A stretch of DNA of 64,000 nt. Source: Paragemmobacter kunshanensis (GTDB lineage: Bacteria; Pseudomonadota; Alphaproteobacteria; Rhodobacterales; Rhodobacteraceae). This document shows, one piece after another, positions 18,470 through 27,427 of this stretch. The position numbers and the translations under genes were made by a program. Positions within the stretch are counted from its first letter, which is position 1; every line of letters begins with the position of its first letter. The stretch is from contig NZ_JAALFE010000003.1 of NCBI RefSeq assembly GCF_011059185.1, positions 1-64,000 on the forward strand, in the 5' to 3' direction. A model generated the notes under the pieces. It saw nothing but the letters and a program-made list of their open reading frames with translations, had not been told where the DNA came from and made no database searches.

Positions 18470-19576
18470 ATGACGACTCAGTGGATTGCTCGTGACATTT
18501 CTGCTCATGCCATTCCTGTTCCGGTGAATTTGATTGATCGCGTGATCGTCGGGGAAACCGCCCCGATGCGCCAACTCAAGCGGATGATCTCTGCCGTTGC
18601 CGTCTCCGATGCCGCCGTGCTTGTCCGTGGTCCCACCGGGGCCGGCAAGGAACTGGTCGCCGAAGCGCTGCACCGCGCCTCGGGCCGGTCGGGGGCGCTG
18701 GTCGCGGTCAACTGCGCCGCCATTCCGGCCGAGCTTCTGGAAAGCGAACTCTTCGGCCATGAAAAGGGCGCCTTCACCGGCGCCGAAAAGGCCCGCCCGG
18801 GCCGCATCGAACAGGCGGCGGGCGGCACGCTCTTTCTTGACGAAATCGGCGACATGCCCCTCGCCCTGCAGGCAAAGCTGCTGCGCGTCCTCGAAACCCG
18901 CCGGATCCAGCGCCTTGGCGGCACCTCCGAACAGATGGTGGATTTCCGCCTCGTCACCGCCACCCACCGCGATCTGAATGCCGCTGTCGCCGCGGGCGAC
19001 TTCCGCGCCGATCTCTTCTACCGGATCTCGGTCTTCCCGCTTTCGGTGCCCAGCCTCGCCGAACGCACTGCCGATATCCCCCTCATCCTCGCCCGCCTGA
19101 TCGAGGACTACAGCGCCGCCAATCCCGCCGCCGAAATCCCGCATTTCGATCTCGGCGCGCTGCGCGCCCTGTCGGCCCATCCCTGGCCGGGCAATATCCG
19201 CGAATTGAAGAACGTCCTGATGCGCGCCTTCGTCATGCTGCCGGGCCGCATGGTCACCGCGCGCCATGTGCGCGACAACCTCCTCGGCATGGAAATGCCC
19301 GCGCCCGAGGATGAGGATTTCTCCCTCCCCGAACCGCCCGCCCCGGCCGAAAAGGGCGATCTTCCCGATCCCTCGCAATTCCACGATGCGCTGTCCCGCC
19401 TGAACGACATCGACCTGCGCGGCTATATCCGCGATATCGAAGTGGCCCTGATCGAGGCCGCGCTGGACAAGCGTCAGGGCAATGTCGCCCAGGCCGCCGA
19501 TGCGCTGCGGCTGCGGCGCACCACGCTGATCGAAAAGATGAAGAAATTCGGCATCCGCCGCGGTCTCGTCGCCTGA
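18470..19576 (+). CDS. fleQ: FleQ, sigma-54-dependent master activator of flagellar genes
   Basis: A 368-residue NtrC-family activator without a receiver domain. The AAA+ domain has Walker A GPTGAGKE (54-61), the sigma-54 contact loop GAFTGA (100-105), Walker [12 protein letters not shown] and the arginine-finger region [15 protein letters not shown] Fis-type HTH (about 335-360, [20 protein letters not shown]) ends the protein. SD GGAGA before the ATG. With FleT (41223-42359) this matches the two-activator system of R. sphaeroides fla1, in which FleQ supplies the DNA binding. No sigma-54 site lies upstream of it, so it is probably at the top of the cascade. Confidence 0.88.
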   Translation: MTTQWIARDISAHAIPVPVNLIDRVIVGETAPMRQLKRMISAVAVSDAAVLVRGPTGAGKELVAEALHRASGRSGALVAVNCAAIPAELLESELFGHEKGAFTGAEKARPGRIEQAAGGTLFLDEIGDMPLALQAKLLRVLETRRIQRLGGTSEQMVDFRLVTATHRDLNAAVAAGDFRADLFYRISVFPLSVPSLAERTADIPLILARLIEDYSAANPAAEIPHFDLGALRALSAHPWPGNIRELKNVLMRAFVMLPGRMVTARHVRDNLLGMEMPAPEDEDFSLPEPPAPAEKGDLPDPSQFHDALSRLNDIDLRGYIRDIEVALIEAALDKRQGNVAQAADALRLRRTTLIEKMKKFGIRRGLVA

Positions 19577-19583
19577 TCGGGCC

Positions 19584-19605
19584 AGGCCGCGCGCCCGCGC
19601 GGCCT
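19584..19605. terminator. Convergent hairpin between fleQ and fliD
   Basis: Perfect 9-bp stem AGGCCGCGC / GCGCGGCCT with a 4-base loop, between the stops of two convergent genes. There is no clear T run on either side. Confidence 0.6.
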
Positions 19606-19610
19606 CTGGC

Positions 19611-21257
19611 TCAGCTGGACTTGTTCCACTGCGCCACAAGGTTATCCAGATAGGCGCCCGTGCTTTTCAGCCCGGCAATCGCCGTCTCCATCGCGGTAAA
19701 GCGCGACAGATAGCGCTTCTCGATCAGCGCCGTGCGCGCCTCCAGCGCGGTGATCTGGTCCGTCGCCTCGGTGACGCGGCCGTTCAACTGGCTTTCCCGC
19801 TCGTTCAGGCTGTTCGCCCCGCCCGACAGCGCGGTGTTCAGCATCGTCTCCAGCGAACTCAGGAAACTCTTGCCATAGCGCACCTCGGTCGATGTCAGGT
19901 CATCGGGCACCGTCACCCGCAGCCCGGCCATCTCGCCGCTGAACAGGATGTATTGCGTCCGCGCATCCCCCGCCGACAGGCCCAGCATCGACTCGCCGTT
20001 CAGCGTGGCCTCGCCCGTCACCGCATCGCGGATGAAAGTGTATCCGCCGCCCTTCGCGTTCAGCCCGGGCGTCCCGCTCACCTCCACCCCCGGGGTCGAG
20101 GCCGAAAGCCTATTCGAAAACACCATGTCGAAGGCCGCCGGATCGGCGGTGAAGGCCGCCTCGAACCGCACCGCATCCAGCCGCAGCGATCCGTCGCGAT
20201 TGGTGGCCACCCCGAAATCCGACAGCCGCTTCGATCCCGCGCCAAAGCCGCTGATCGGCCCCGACAGCAGGGATGCCAGATCCGTCTTCAGCTTCTCGAT
20301 CAGCCGGTCCCCCGCCAGCGCGCCCGCCGTCGTATCCGCCGTGCCGCGCGCCGACAGATCCGTCAGCACCTTCCGCGCCAGGTTCAACTGCTCCACCAGC
20401 GCCTGCATGTTCACCCGCGCCGTCTCAACATCCCGGCTGAAGGAAATCGTCGTCTCCGTCCCGGCGGGGGCGGTGATGTCCAGCACCGCGCCGGGGATCA
20501 GGTCGTCGATCGTGTTCGTCGGGCGCGACACCACGATCCCGTCCACCGACAGAACCGCATCCTGCGCCCCCTGGATCTGCACCGTCTCGTTCGTCGCGGT
20601 CGTGTCAAAGGCCCCCAGCCCTGCCACCGTCTCGTTCACGGTAAAGCGCAGCGCCGATCCCGCGCCCGGCTCGCTCACCACACCCAGCGAGAATGTCCCG
20701 TCCCCCTTGTCCAGCACCCGCGCCGAAAGGCCCGGCAGCCCGTCCAGCGTCTCGGCCAGCATCTCCAGCGTCACGCCCGAGGGAATGTCCAGCGTCCGCA
20801 CCGTGCTTTCGGGGTTCACCGCAAAGGCCGGATTGCCGCCTGCATCCTCATACCAGGCGCCGATCTCGATCTGCATCGTCCCCGCCCCCACCAGCGCATC
20901 GCGCGTGGTGAACCCGGCGAATTCCAGAACCTGCCGCGTGGCCAGCTGCTCCACCCCCACCGACATGGTCGTATTGCTGATCTTCGACGGATCCGTGATC
21001 GTCACGCCCACGCCCGCATTGCCCGATTTCGCCGCCAGCACCGGGTTTTCCCGCAGCACCGTCACCGCCGCCGACAATTCGTTCAGCTGCGATCGCACCT
21101 GCCCCAGCGCCGAAATCGAAAGCTGCGCCGTCTCCACCTTGCTGTTCTGCGCCTTGATCCGCGAGGCCGTCTCCGCCGTGGCAAGCGTCGTCGACAGCTC
21201 CCGCAGGTTCAACCCCGAGCCGTTCTTGTTCAGCGAAGTCAAGACATCGACGGCCAT
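19611..21257 (-). CDS. fliD: FliD, filament cap protein
   Basis: A 548-residue protein with FliD N-terminal features (LNLRELSTTLATAETASRIKAQNSKVE and ISALGQVRSQLNELSAAV) and a C-terminal coiled coil (LNERESQLNGRVTEATDQITALEARTALIEKRYLSRFTAMETAIAGLKSTGAYLDNLV region). It caps the filament tip and folds incoming flagellin. A sigma-28-like promoter lies upstream, overlapping the end of motB, so fliD can be expressed apart from motAB. Confidence 0.93.
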   Translation of the reverse strand: MAVDVLTSLNKNGSGLNLRELSTTLATAETASRIKAQNSKVETAQLSISALGQVRSQLNELSAAVTVLRENPVLAAKSGNAGVGVTITDPSKISNTTMSVGVEQLATRQVLEFAGFTTRDALVGAGTMQIEIGAWYEDAGGNPAFAVNPESTVRTLDIPSGVTLEMLAETLDGLPGLSARVLDKGDGTFSLGVVSEPGAGSALRFTVNETVAGLGAFDTTATNETVQIQGAQDAVLSVDGIVVSRPTNTIDDLIPGAVLDITAPAGTETTISFSRDVETARVNMQALVEQLNLARKVLTDLSARGTADTTAGALAGDRLIEKLKTDLASLLSGPISGFGAGSKRLSDFGVATNRDGSLRLDAVRFEAAFTADPAAFDMVFSNRLSASTPGVEVSGTPGLNAKGGGYTFIRDAVTGEATLNGESMLGLSAGDARTQYILFSGEMAGLRVTVPDDLTSTEVRYGKSFLSSLETMLNTALSGGANSLNERESQLNGRVTEATDQITALEARTALIEKRYLSRFTAMETAIAGLKSTGAYLDNLVAQWNKSS

Positions 21258-21285
21258 GCGCTCAGCCCTTTTTCCCTACACAACC

Positions 21286-21313
21286 TTAACGGCAGTCATC
21301 CCGCCAAAGTTTA
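21286..21313 (-). promoter_or_regulatory. Sigma-28-like promoter of fliD
   Basis: On the minus strand: TAAA, 16 bases, GCCGTTAA, close to the FliA consensus GCCGATAA. The TAAA overlaps the motB stop codon. Confidence 0.6.
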
Positions 21314-22549
21314 ATCCTGTCCCGTCCCCGGCGCGCCGCCCGGCGTGCCATAGTCGATCTCGATCTCGATCCGGCGGTTCTTCTCGCGGCCTTCCTCGGT
21401 CGCATTGTCCGCCACCGGCGCGGTTTCCCCCTTCGACACGGCGGTGATCTGCGCCGGGTTCACCGCGCCGCTCTCCACCAGTTCCCGCACCACGGACGAG
21501 GCCCGCGCCGCCCCCAGCCCGAAATTGTCCACGAAAGGCGATGCCGACAGCGGCACGTCATCGGTATGGCCCGTCACGGTGATCTTCGCATCCGGGCTCA
21601 GGGCCGTTCCCGCGATCTGGCGCAGGATCTCTTCCGCCTCGGCCGTCAGGTCAGCCGAGCCCGAACCAAAGGCGCCGCCCGCCCCCACGGTCACGAAGAC
21701 CGCCCCGTCGCGCCGCTCCACCTCGACAAGGCCCTGCGCCGCCTGGTCGCGCAGCGCCACGCTCAGCTTCGCCTCGGCAAAGCCCGGGCTTGTCGCGCGG
21801 CCCTGCGAGGTGCCGCCCTCACCGCCCTGGCCCGGCGCGGCCTCGCCGCTGCCATCCTCGGCAGGCTCGTCGGGGGCCGCGACCTGCTGCTTGGGATCGT
21901 TGCCCGTGGCATCGCCCGTCTCTGCACCCGTCTTCTGGCCCTGCTCCGCGCCCTTCGGCGCCTCTGCCCCCGGCCCGGCAAGCGAGGCCAGCATCTCGGC
22001 GACTTCCGCAGCACTCGGCTGGCCCGCCCCTTCGGGCAGCTTCACCGTCACGCTCTGATCGCCCTGTTCCACCGTCAACTGCCCCGAGGCCAGCGCCTCC
22101 ATCAATGCCTCGGCCGCGGCATCCGCCGCCGCTGCCGCCGCCTTCTCTTCCGGTGACCGCGCCTCGTCCGCGCCGTCCTTGCCGTCCCACTTGCCTTCAT
22201 CCCCGGTCGGCGGCTCTTCGCCGTTTACCGTGTCAGGGGGCATCCCCTGCGGCTTGAAGTTCATTTCAAGGATCGTGCCAGCCTCGGGGTGTTGCAGCAA
22301 CGGCGCCACCATCTGCGTGCCGAATGTCTCGCGCATGGAACCGGCCATCTTCTTGAAGCTCACCTCGTCGAACTTCGCGAAACCCAGGATCAGCACGAAG
22401 AAGGCCATCAGATTGGTGGCGATATCGGCAAATGTCGCAAGCCAGGCCGGCGCGCCCACCGGTGGGCAGGGCGGGGCGTCGTCGTCATCGTCATCCTCGA
22501 CAACGGGCGGCGGCGGCCGCAGCAGCGTGACCTTGGCGGAACTGGCCAT
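21311..22549 (-). CDS. motB: MotB (PomB-like) stator protein
   Basis: A 412-residue stator subunit. An acidic cytoplasmic N terminus with a run of Asp (residues 19-24) is followed by the single TM (APAWLATFADIATNLMAFFV), with the essential ion-binding Asp at D42. A long acidic linker of about 150 residues follows, then an OmpA-type peptidoglycan-binding domain (TVTGHTDDVPLS, FGLGAARASSVV, KNRRIEIEI). Total length and linker are longer than in enteric MotB (about 308). Transcribed after motA with a 12-base gap. Confidence 0.93.
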   Translation of the reverse strand: MASSAKVTLLRPPPPVVEDDDDDDAPPCPPVGAPAWLATFADIATNLMAFFVLILGFAKFDEVSFKKMAGSMRETFGTQMVAPLLQHPEAGTILEMNFKPQGMPPDTVNGEEPPTGDEGKWDGKDGADEARSPEEKAAAAAADAAAEALMEALASGQLTVEQGDQSVTVKLPEGAGQPSAAEVAEMLASLAGPGAEAPKGAEQGQKTGAETGDATGNDPKQQVAAPDEPAEDGSGEAAPGQGGEGGTSQGRATSPGFAEAKLSVALRDQAAQGLVEVERRDGAVFVTVGAGGAFGSGSADLTAEAEEILRQIAGTALSPDAKITVTGHTDDVPLSASPFVDNFGLGAARASSVVRELVESGAVNPAQITAVSKGETAPVADNATEEGREKNRRIEIEIDYGTPGGAPGTGQD

Positions 22550-22561
22550 CCCCCACCCCCC

Positions 22562-23323
22562 TTACGCGGCCATCAGCCGCGCCTGCTCCTTGGGCGGCAG
22601 CACGGTCACCATCTGCTCCTGCACATTGCGCGGGCTGTCGCCCCGCGCGATCCCGCGCAGACCCTCGATCACCAACTCGCGATAGGCCACCTCGTCCGCG
22701 CTGTATCCCTCCAGCTTGGCCAGGATCGGCCCGAACAGCACATTGGCGATCAGCGCGCCGTAAAGCGTGGTCAGCAGCGCCACCGCCATGGCCGGGCCGA
22801 TGGATTTCGGGTCGCTCATGTTGCCCAGCATCAGCACCAGCCCGATCAGCGTGCCCACCATCCCCATGGCGGGGCCAAAGTCGATCCAGGCCTTGATGGC
22901 GCTATGCACGCCTTCATGGCGCGACTTCATCGCCTTGATCTCCTGCTTCATGGCCTTCACCAGCTTGGCCTCGTCCGACCCGTCGATCAGCATCTGCAAC
23001 CCGCGCTCGAAGAACCGGTCCGGCACCTGCTGCCCCTCCAGCGCCATCATCCCGTCCTTCCGCGCCACGGTGGAAAGTTCCACCATCCGCTCCACGACCT
23101 TGGACATGTCGAATACCGAAGGCTTGAACGCCTTCCCCAGCGCCTTGAAATGGCCGACGAACACCCCCATCGGCATCTTCATCATCACGATGAAGAAGGT
23201 CCCCCCGAACACGATGACCACAGACGGAATGTCGACAAAGGGCATCACGCCACCTGCAAAGATCATCGAACCGATGATCATCACGATCGCACCGATCAGA
23301 CCGACAAGCGTTGCGATATCCAT
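22562..23323 (-). CDS. motA: MotA (PomA-like) stator protein
   Basis: A 253-residue membrane protein with four TM segments. It starts MDIATLVGLIGAIVMIIGSM and carries the cytoplasmic loop with the charged residues used for contact with FliG, then DFGPAMGMVGTLIGLVLML and AMAVALLTTLYGALIANVLFGPI. Length and N terminus resemble the short PomA type rather than enteric MotA (about 295); which ion it uses cannot be told from sequence alone. First gene of motA-motB. Confidence 0.93.
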   Translation of the reverse strand: MDIATLVGLIGAIVMIIGSMIFAGGVMPFVDIPSVVIVFGGTFFIVMMKMPMGVFVGHFKALGKAFKPSVFDMSKVVERMVELSTVARKDGMMALEGQQVPDRFFERGLQMLIDGSDEAKLVKAMKQEIKAMKSRHEGVHSAIKAWIDFGPAMGMVGTLIGLVLMLGNMSDPKSIGPAMAVALLTTLYGALIANVLFGPILAKLEGYSADEVAYRELVIEGLRGIARGDSPRNVQEQMVTVLPPKEQARLMAA

Positions 23324-23474
23324 GGGGGCAGCTCCGGAAATTCCACGTCTGGCCCCTAGAACGGATCGAAAGCCGCCACTGATACCCCTTCGCGCATATA
23401 CGCACGGATTCTTTTACGACAGGGCTTCGCGATCCCCCCGGACCTGGCGATTTTCGGGATTCTCGCCCCTCTCG

Positions 23475-23501
23475 CTAAACATCTCCGGATAGCGCCGTTG
23501 T
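23475..23501 (+). promoter_or_regulatory. Sigma-28-like promoter of fliC
   Basis: CTAAA (23475-23479), 14 bases, then GCCGTTGT (23494-23501). Transcription would start near 23508, about 45 bases before the fliC ATG. The -10 lies inside a perfect inverted repeat. Confidence 0.6.
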
Positions 23502-23525
23502 CATTCCCGAGCGCAACAACGGCGC
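23492..23525. repeat. Perfect 10-bp inverted repeat in fliC promoter/leader
   Basis: GCGCCGTTGT (23492-23501) and ACAACGGCGC (23516-23525), separated by 14 bases. The left arm covers the sigma-28 -10 element and the right arm lies in the leader, so it could be an operator, or an RNA stem if transcription starts further upstream. Confidence 0.75.
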
Positions 23526-23551
23526 GATGGGAAATTCAGGAGGCTGAAACC

Positions 23552-25075
23552 ATGACGACGATCAATACGAATATCGGTGCCATCGCCGCCCAGGCGAACA
23601 TGACCAAGGTGAACGACGACTTCAACACCGCGATGACCCGCCTGTCCTCGGGCCTGCGGATCAACGCAGCCAAGGACGATGCGGCCGGCATGGCCATCGC
23701 CGAAAAGATGACCTCGCAGGTGATGGGCATCAACCAGGCCATCCGCAACGCCTCGGACGGCAAGAACCTGCTCGACACGACGGAAAGCGCGCATGTCGAA
23801 GTCTCGAACATGCTGCAGCGCGTCCGCGAACTGGCCGTGCAGTCGGCCAACGACACGAACACCGGCTCTGACCGCGGCAACATCACGGCAGAAGCCCGCC
23901 AGCTGGTCGCGGAAATCAACCGCGTTGCCGAAAACACCACCTTCAACGGCATGAAGGTCATGGACGGCTCCTTCAACGGCAAGCAGTTCCAGATCGGTGC
24001 CGATGCGGGCCAGACCCTTTCGATCTCGATCGACTCCACCGCCGCCACCGATATCGGCGCCTACAAGGTGAAGTCGAACGTCTCCATCGCCGACAACGCC
24101 ACCACCCCGGCAGGCACCCGCGGCGCGCAGACGCTCGCCATCTCGGGCTTCGCCGGCTCCACCACCATCTCGGCGACGGCCACCATGTCGGCCTCGGAAC
24201 TCGCGGCCGAAGTGAACTCCAAATCCGCCCAGACCGGGGTCGAGGCCACCGCCACCACCAAGGCGCGCCTCTCGGGCCTGACGGATGAGGGCATGGTCAG
24301 CTTCTCGGTCAACGGCACCTCCATCGGCACCGTCGCCATCGGCGATGTGGATGACCTGCGCTCGCTGCGCGACGCCATCAACAGCCAGACGACGAAAACC
24401 GGCGTCACCGCCTCGATGGGCGACGACAACGGCGAGATCATCCTGACGAACTCGACCGGCGCCAACATCGCCATCACCGGCTTCACCGCCACCAACTCCG
24501 GCGCGGCTGTCGGTTCGGAACCGAACCTCTCCGTGACGGCGCTTGACAGCGAAGGCACGGCGGTCGGTGCCGCGGTCGTCCTCGACCACGATACCGCAAC
24601 CGCGGCGGATGTCCGCACCTCGGCCACCGTCACTGGCGAAGTCACCTTCACCTCGACCCAGACCTTCTCGGTCAACACGTCGAACGCCGACGTTGCCGCC
24701 ACCGCGACGGTCACCGAGGTTGGCTTCTTCTCGGATCGTGCCAAGGATGCCGAACTGTCCTCGGTCGCCAATATCGACCTGTCCACCGCCGAAAACGCGG
24801 CCAAGGCCATCGGCGTGATCGACGTCGCCCTGCAGAAGATCAGCCAGGCGCGCGGTAACCTCGGTGCCCAGTCCAACCGCCTCGACTCGACGATCTCGAA
24901 CCTGACCAACATCTCGGTTTCGGTTCAGACCGCCCGCTCGCAGGTCGTGGATGCCGACTTCGCCAAGGAATCGACGAACCTCGCCCGCGGCCAGATCCTC
25001 AGCCAGGCCGCGACCGCGATGCTCGCCCAGGCCAACTCGTCCAAGCAGAACGTCCTGAGTCTGCTCCGCGGCTGA
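23552..25075 (+). CDS. fliC: FliC, flagellin
   Basis: A 507-residue flagellin with strongly conserved ends: MTTINTNIGAIAAQANM, RLSSGLRINAAKDDAAGMAIAEKM and, at the C terminus, NLGAQSNRLDSTISNLTNISVSVQTARS, then AKESTNLARGQILSQAATAMLAQAN. The variable Thr/Ser-rich middle (about 175-410) is exposed on the filament. An AGGAGG lies before the ATG at 23552. It has its own sigma-28-like promoter and terminator, so it is monocistronic, as expected for a highly expressed late gene. Confidence 0.97.
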   Translation: MTTINTNIGAIAAQANMTKVNDDFNTAMTRLSSGLRINAAKDDAAGMAIAEKMTSQVMGINQAIRNASDGKNLLDTTESAHVEVSNMLQRVRELAVQSANDTNTGSDRGNITAEARQLVAEINRVAENTTFNGMKVMDGSFNGKQFQIGADAGQTLSISIDSTAATDIGAYKVKSNVSIADNATTPAGTRGAQTLAISGFAGSTTISATATMSASELAAEVNSKSAQTGVEATATTKARLSGLTDEGMVSFSVNGTSIGTVAIGDVDDLRSLRDAINSQTTKTGVTASMGDDNGEIILTNSTGANIAITGFTATNSGAAVGSEPNLSVTALDSEGTAVGAAVVLDHDTATAADVRTSATVTGEVTFTSTQTFSVNTSNADVAATATVTEVGFFSDRAKDAELSSVANIDLSTAENAAKAIGVIDVALQKISQARGNLGAQSNRLDSTISNLTNISVSVQTARSQVVDADFAKESTNLARGQILSQAATAMLAQANSSKQNVLSLLRG

Positions 25076-25096
25076 CGATTTCCTGACAGACAAAAG

Positions 25097-25135
25097 GATA
25101 CCCCCGGTCCATCCGAACCGGGGGTATCTTTTATT
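25097..25135 (+). terminator. Rho-independent terminator of fliC
   Basis: 12-bp stem GATACCCCCGGT / ACCGGGGGTATC with an 8-base loop, followed by TTTTATTTT. Confidence 0.92.
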
Positions 25136-25150
25136 TTCAATGGCTTACAA

Positions 25151-25201
25151 GGTGTCAAAAAAGCCGGAAAGTCGGCTTTCGGCCGTTTTAGGGGTGTCAA
25201 A
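25151..25201 (+). promoter_or_regulatory. Direct repeats and hairpin upstream of rpoN
   Basis: GGTGTCAAA occurs twice (25151-25159 and 25193-25201), 42 bases apart, which is four helical turns. Between them is a 7-bp stem AAAGCCG / CGGCTTT (25160-25179). This is the only intergenic DNA before rpoN and may hold its promoter or operator. No sigma-54 or sigma-28 site is seen here. Confidence 0.4.
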
Positions 25202-25260
25202 CGGAAATTTTGCAAGGCCCCGCGGGCATCGGTCAATGTCCCTGCAAGGAGTTATTGACC

Positions 25261-26610
25261 ATGCAGCTTTTCACCGCACAATCCATCGGCCAACGCCAAT
25301 CCGTTGTTGTCACCGCCCAGCTTCAGCAGGCGATCCAGCTTCTGCAAATGGGCAATACCGACCTGCAATCCTTCATCGAATCCCAGGCGGAAGAGAACCC
25401 CTTCCTCGATCTCGGCTCCCGCGCCGCCCAGCCGCGCAGCACCCGCGACCTGACCCTTCCCTCGCAGCTGCGCTCGGGCGAAGGCGATTGGGATCGGCTG
25501 GGCCAGCTTGCCGCCGATCCCGGCCCCTCGCTCTATGCCCATGCCGCCGCCGAAGTCGCGCGCCTCTCCCTTTCCCCGCAGGAATCCCTGATGGCCGAGG
25601 CCTTCCTCGATGCGCTGGAACCCTCGGGCTGGCTTGGCCAGCCGCTTTCCGCCATTGCCGAACGCCTGTTCGTTTCCGAAGACGAAGCAGAGGCGCTGCT
25701 GAAAAAGCTGCAAGGCGTGGAACCTGCCGGGCTCTTCGCCCGCAACCTTTCCGAATGCCTGCGCCTGCAGGCCGCCGATCAGGGCCTGCTCACGCCCGCC
25801 TTTGCCGCGCTGCTCGACAATCTGCCGATGCTGGCCCAGGCCGATCTGCGCGGCCTCTGCCGCGCCTGCAATGTCGGGATGGAGGATCTGAAGGCGATGC
25901 TGCGCCAGATCCGCAGCTTCAACCCCAAGCCGGGCGCCACCTTCGACGCCTCTCCCCTGCCGCAGCGCGCCCCCGATCTGATCGTGACGCGCGGCGCCGA
26001 TGGCTGGCGCGTCGATCTCAACCGCTCCACCCTGCCCACCGTCGTCGTCCGCGAAGGCGAGGCGCGCCGCCTCTCCACCCGCCGGGTCGAGGCGAATGCC
26101 TATGTCTCCGAACGCCTTTCCGTGGCCCGCTGGCTGTCGCGCGCCGTGGAACACCGCAACCAGACCACCCTCAAGGTCGGGGCCGAAGTCGTCCGCCGCC
26201 AGACCGAATTCCTGGAACAGGGCGCCTCGCGCATGCGCCCCATGGTCCTGCGCGAAGTGGCCGAGGCGATCGGCGTGCATGAAAGCACCGTCTCCCGCGT
26301 CTGCTCGGGCATCCTGATGGCCACGCCGCAGGGCACCTTCCCGCTGAAAGCCTTTTTCAGTGCCGCCCTGGCCAGCCGCGATGGCGATGCGGGCGAGGCC
26401 GGCTCCGCCGCCGCCGTGCGCCACCGCATCCAGAAGATGATCGCCGCCGAAAACCCCGAAGAGCCCCTGTCCGACGATCACATCGCCCGCGTCATCGGGG
26501 CCGAGGACGGGGTGCAACTCGCCCGCCGCACCGTCGCCAAATACCGCGACCAGCTGCGCATCCCCTCCTCCGTCGATCGCCGCCGCCGCGCCATCGTCTC
26601 GCAGATCTAG
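25261..26610 (+). CDS. rpoN: RpoN, sigma-54 factor (flagellar paralogue)
   Basis: A 449-residue sigma-54. Region I is the Gln/Leu-rich N terminus (QSVVVTAQLQQAIQLLQM), the HTH lies in LREVAEAIGVHESTVSRVCSG, and the RpoN box is ARRTVAKYRDQL (421-432). It starts at the ATG at 25261, which has AAGGAG. It is slightly short for a sigma-54. Its place inside the flagellar cluster and the many -24/-12 sites nearby suggest it is the flagellum-dedicated copy, as RpoN2 is in R. sphaeroides (inference from context). Confidence 0.93.
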   Translation: MQLFTAQSIGQRQSVVVTAQLQQAIQLLQMGNTDLQSFIESQAEENPFLDLGSRAAQPRSTRDLTLPSQLRSGEGDWDRLGQLAADPGPSLYAHAAAEVARLSLSPQESLMAEAFLDALEPSGWLGQPLSAIAERLFVSEDEAEALLKKLQGVEPAGLFARNLSECLRLQAADQGLLTPAFAALLDNLPMLAQADLRGLCRACNVGMEDLKAMLRQIRSFNPKPGATFDASPLPQRAPDLIVTRGADGWRVDLNRSTLPTVVVREGEARRLSTRRVEANAYVSERLSVARWLSRAVEHRNQTTLKVGAEVVRRQTEFLEQGASRMRPMVLREVAEAIGVHESTVSRVCSGILMATPQGTFPLKAFFSAALASRDGDAGEAGSAAAVRHRIQKMIAAENPEEPLSDDHIARVIGAEDGVQLARRTVAKYRDQLRIPSSVDRRRRAIVSQI

Positions 26611-26651
26611 CTTTCCGGAACGGGACGTCAGGTCTCCCGCTCACGGCACCG

Positions 26652-26680
26652 AAAAGGCCCGCATCCTGCGGGCCTTTTCT
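26652..26680. terminator. Bidirectional terminator between rpoN and the motF operon
   Basis: 11-bp stem AAAAGGCCCGC / GCGGGCCTTTT with a 5-base loop; the A and T tracts serve both strands of the convergent genes. Confidence 0.88.
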
Positions 26681-26706
26681 CTTGTCCGGTCAGGGGGGGC
26701 GGCCTC

Positions 26707-27417
26707 TCAGGCCGCCTGCTCGGCGCGGCGCGGTTCGGTGGCAAACAGGTTGCGGTCGCCGGGCTGCGCGACAAGATGCTTGCGATGCGCCTCCGCCTCG
26801 TTCCGCGCGGCGATCACCGCGGCAAAGCCCAGCCCCCGCCCCAGCCTGTCCATCCGCAGAAAGGCATTGGCCGAATCCCGCACCCAGACCCCCGCCGCCA
26901 GCCAGACCGCCGCCGCCAGCCAGGGCGTCACCACCGCCGCGGCCACCAGCCCCGCCACCAGCGTCGCCCCCTGCACCCAAAGGCGCATCTGCAACAGCCA
27001 GAGCGGCGGTGCTATCATTGCCATCACCGAAGGCTTCATCGGATAGATGTCATAGACCCCGTCGCCCGACCGCATCACCTCAAAGTTCTGCAATCCCGCC
27101 GGGTCGATGCGATGCACCTCTGCCGCCGCATCCGCGGGCGGGCAGGGGATGCTCTCCCACCGCCCCAGCGCGGCCCGGTCGGCCAGCACCAGGATCTCTT
27201 CCGCCCCGCGCCGAAAGCCCAGCGCCTGCGGCTTCCCCGCCGCTGCCGCGAAACGCTGCTGCAGCGCGGCCTCATTGCCCCGGAAGGGCAGGCCGTTGAT
27301 CCGCTCCAGCACATCGCCCCCGCGCAGGCCAAGGCGCAGCCCGGCAGGCGTCAGGCCATCGCCGCGCAGGCGAAGGGCGGTCTCCATCGTCTCGGTCGGG
27401 GGGATGTCCTGTGCCAT
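26707..27417 (-). CDS. PDZ-like membrane protein, second gene of motF unit
   Basis: A 236-residue protein of unknown function. The N terminus (about 15-75) looks like a PDZ fold: LTPAGLRLGLRGGDVLERINGLPF. A middle segment (QNFEVMRSGDGVYDIYPMKPSV) leads to two or three hydrophobic segments (about 130-180), and the C terminus is charged. It follows motF by ten bases. In R. sphaeroides motF is reported as the first gene of a unit with a hypothetical gene, which this may match. A role at the motor or as a membrane scaffold is only inference. Confidence 0.7.
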   Translation of the reverse strand: MAQDIPPTETMETALRLRGDGLTPAGLRLGLRGGDVLERINGLPFRGNEAALQQRFAAAAGKPQALGFRRGAEEILVLADRAALGRWESIPCPPADAAAEVHRIDPAGLQNFEVMRSGDGVYDIYPMKPSVMAMIAPPLWLLQMRLWVQGATLVAGLVAAAVVTPWLAAAVWLAAGVWVRDSANAFLRMDRLGRGLGFAAVIAARNEAEAHRKHLVAQPGDRNLFATEPRRAEQAA

Positions 27418-27427
27418 GTCTCACCAT

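Noticed and set aside
25199-25214. TTTTGCAA upstream of rpoN as a sigma-54 -12 element
   Set aside because: The bases at the -24 position (AAACGG) lack the GG at the right place.
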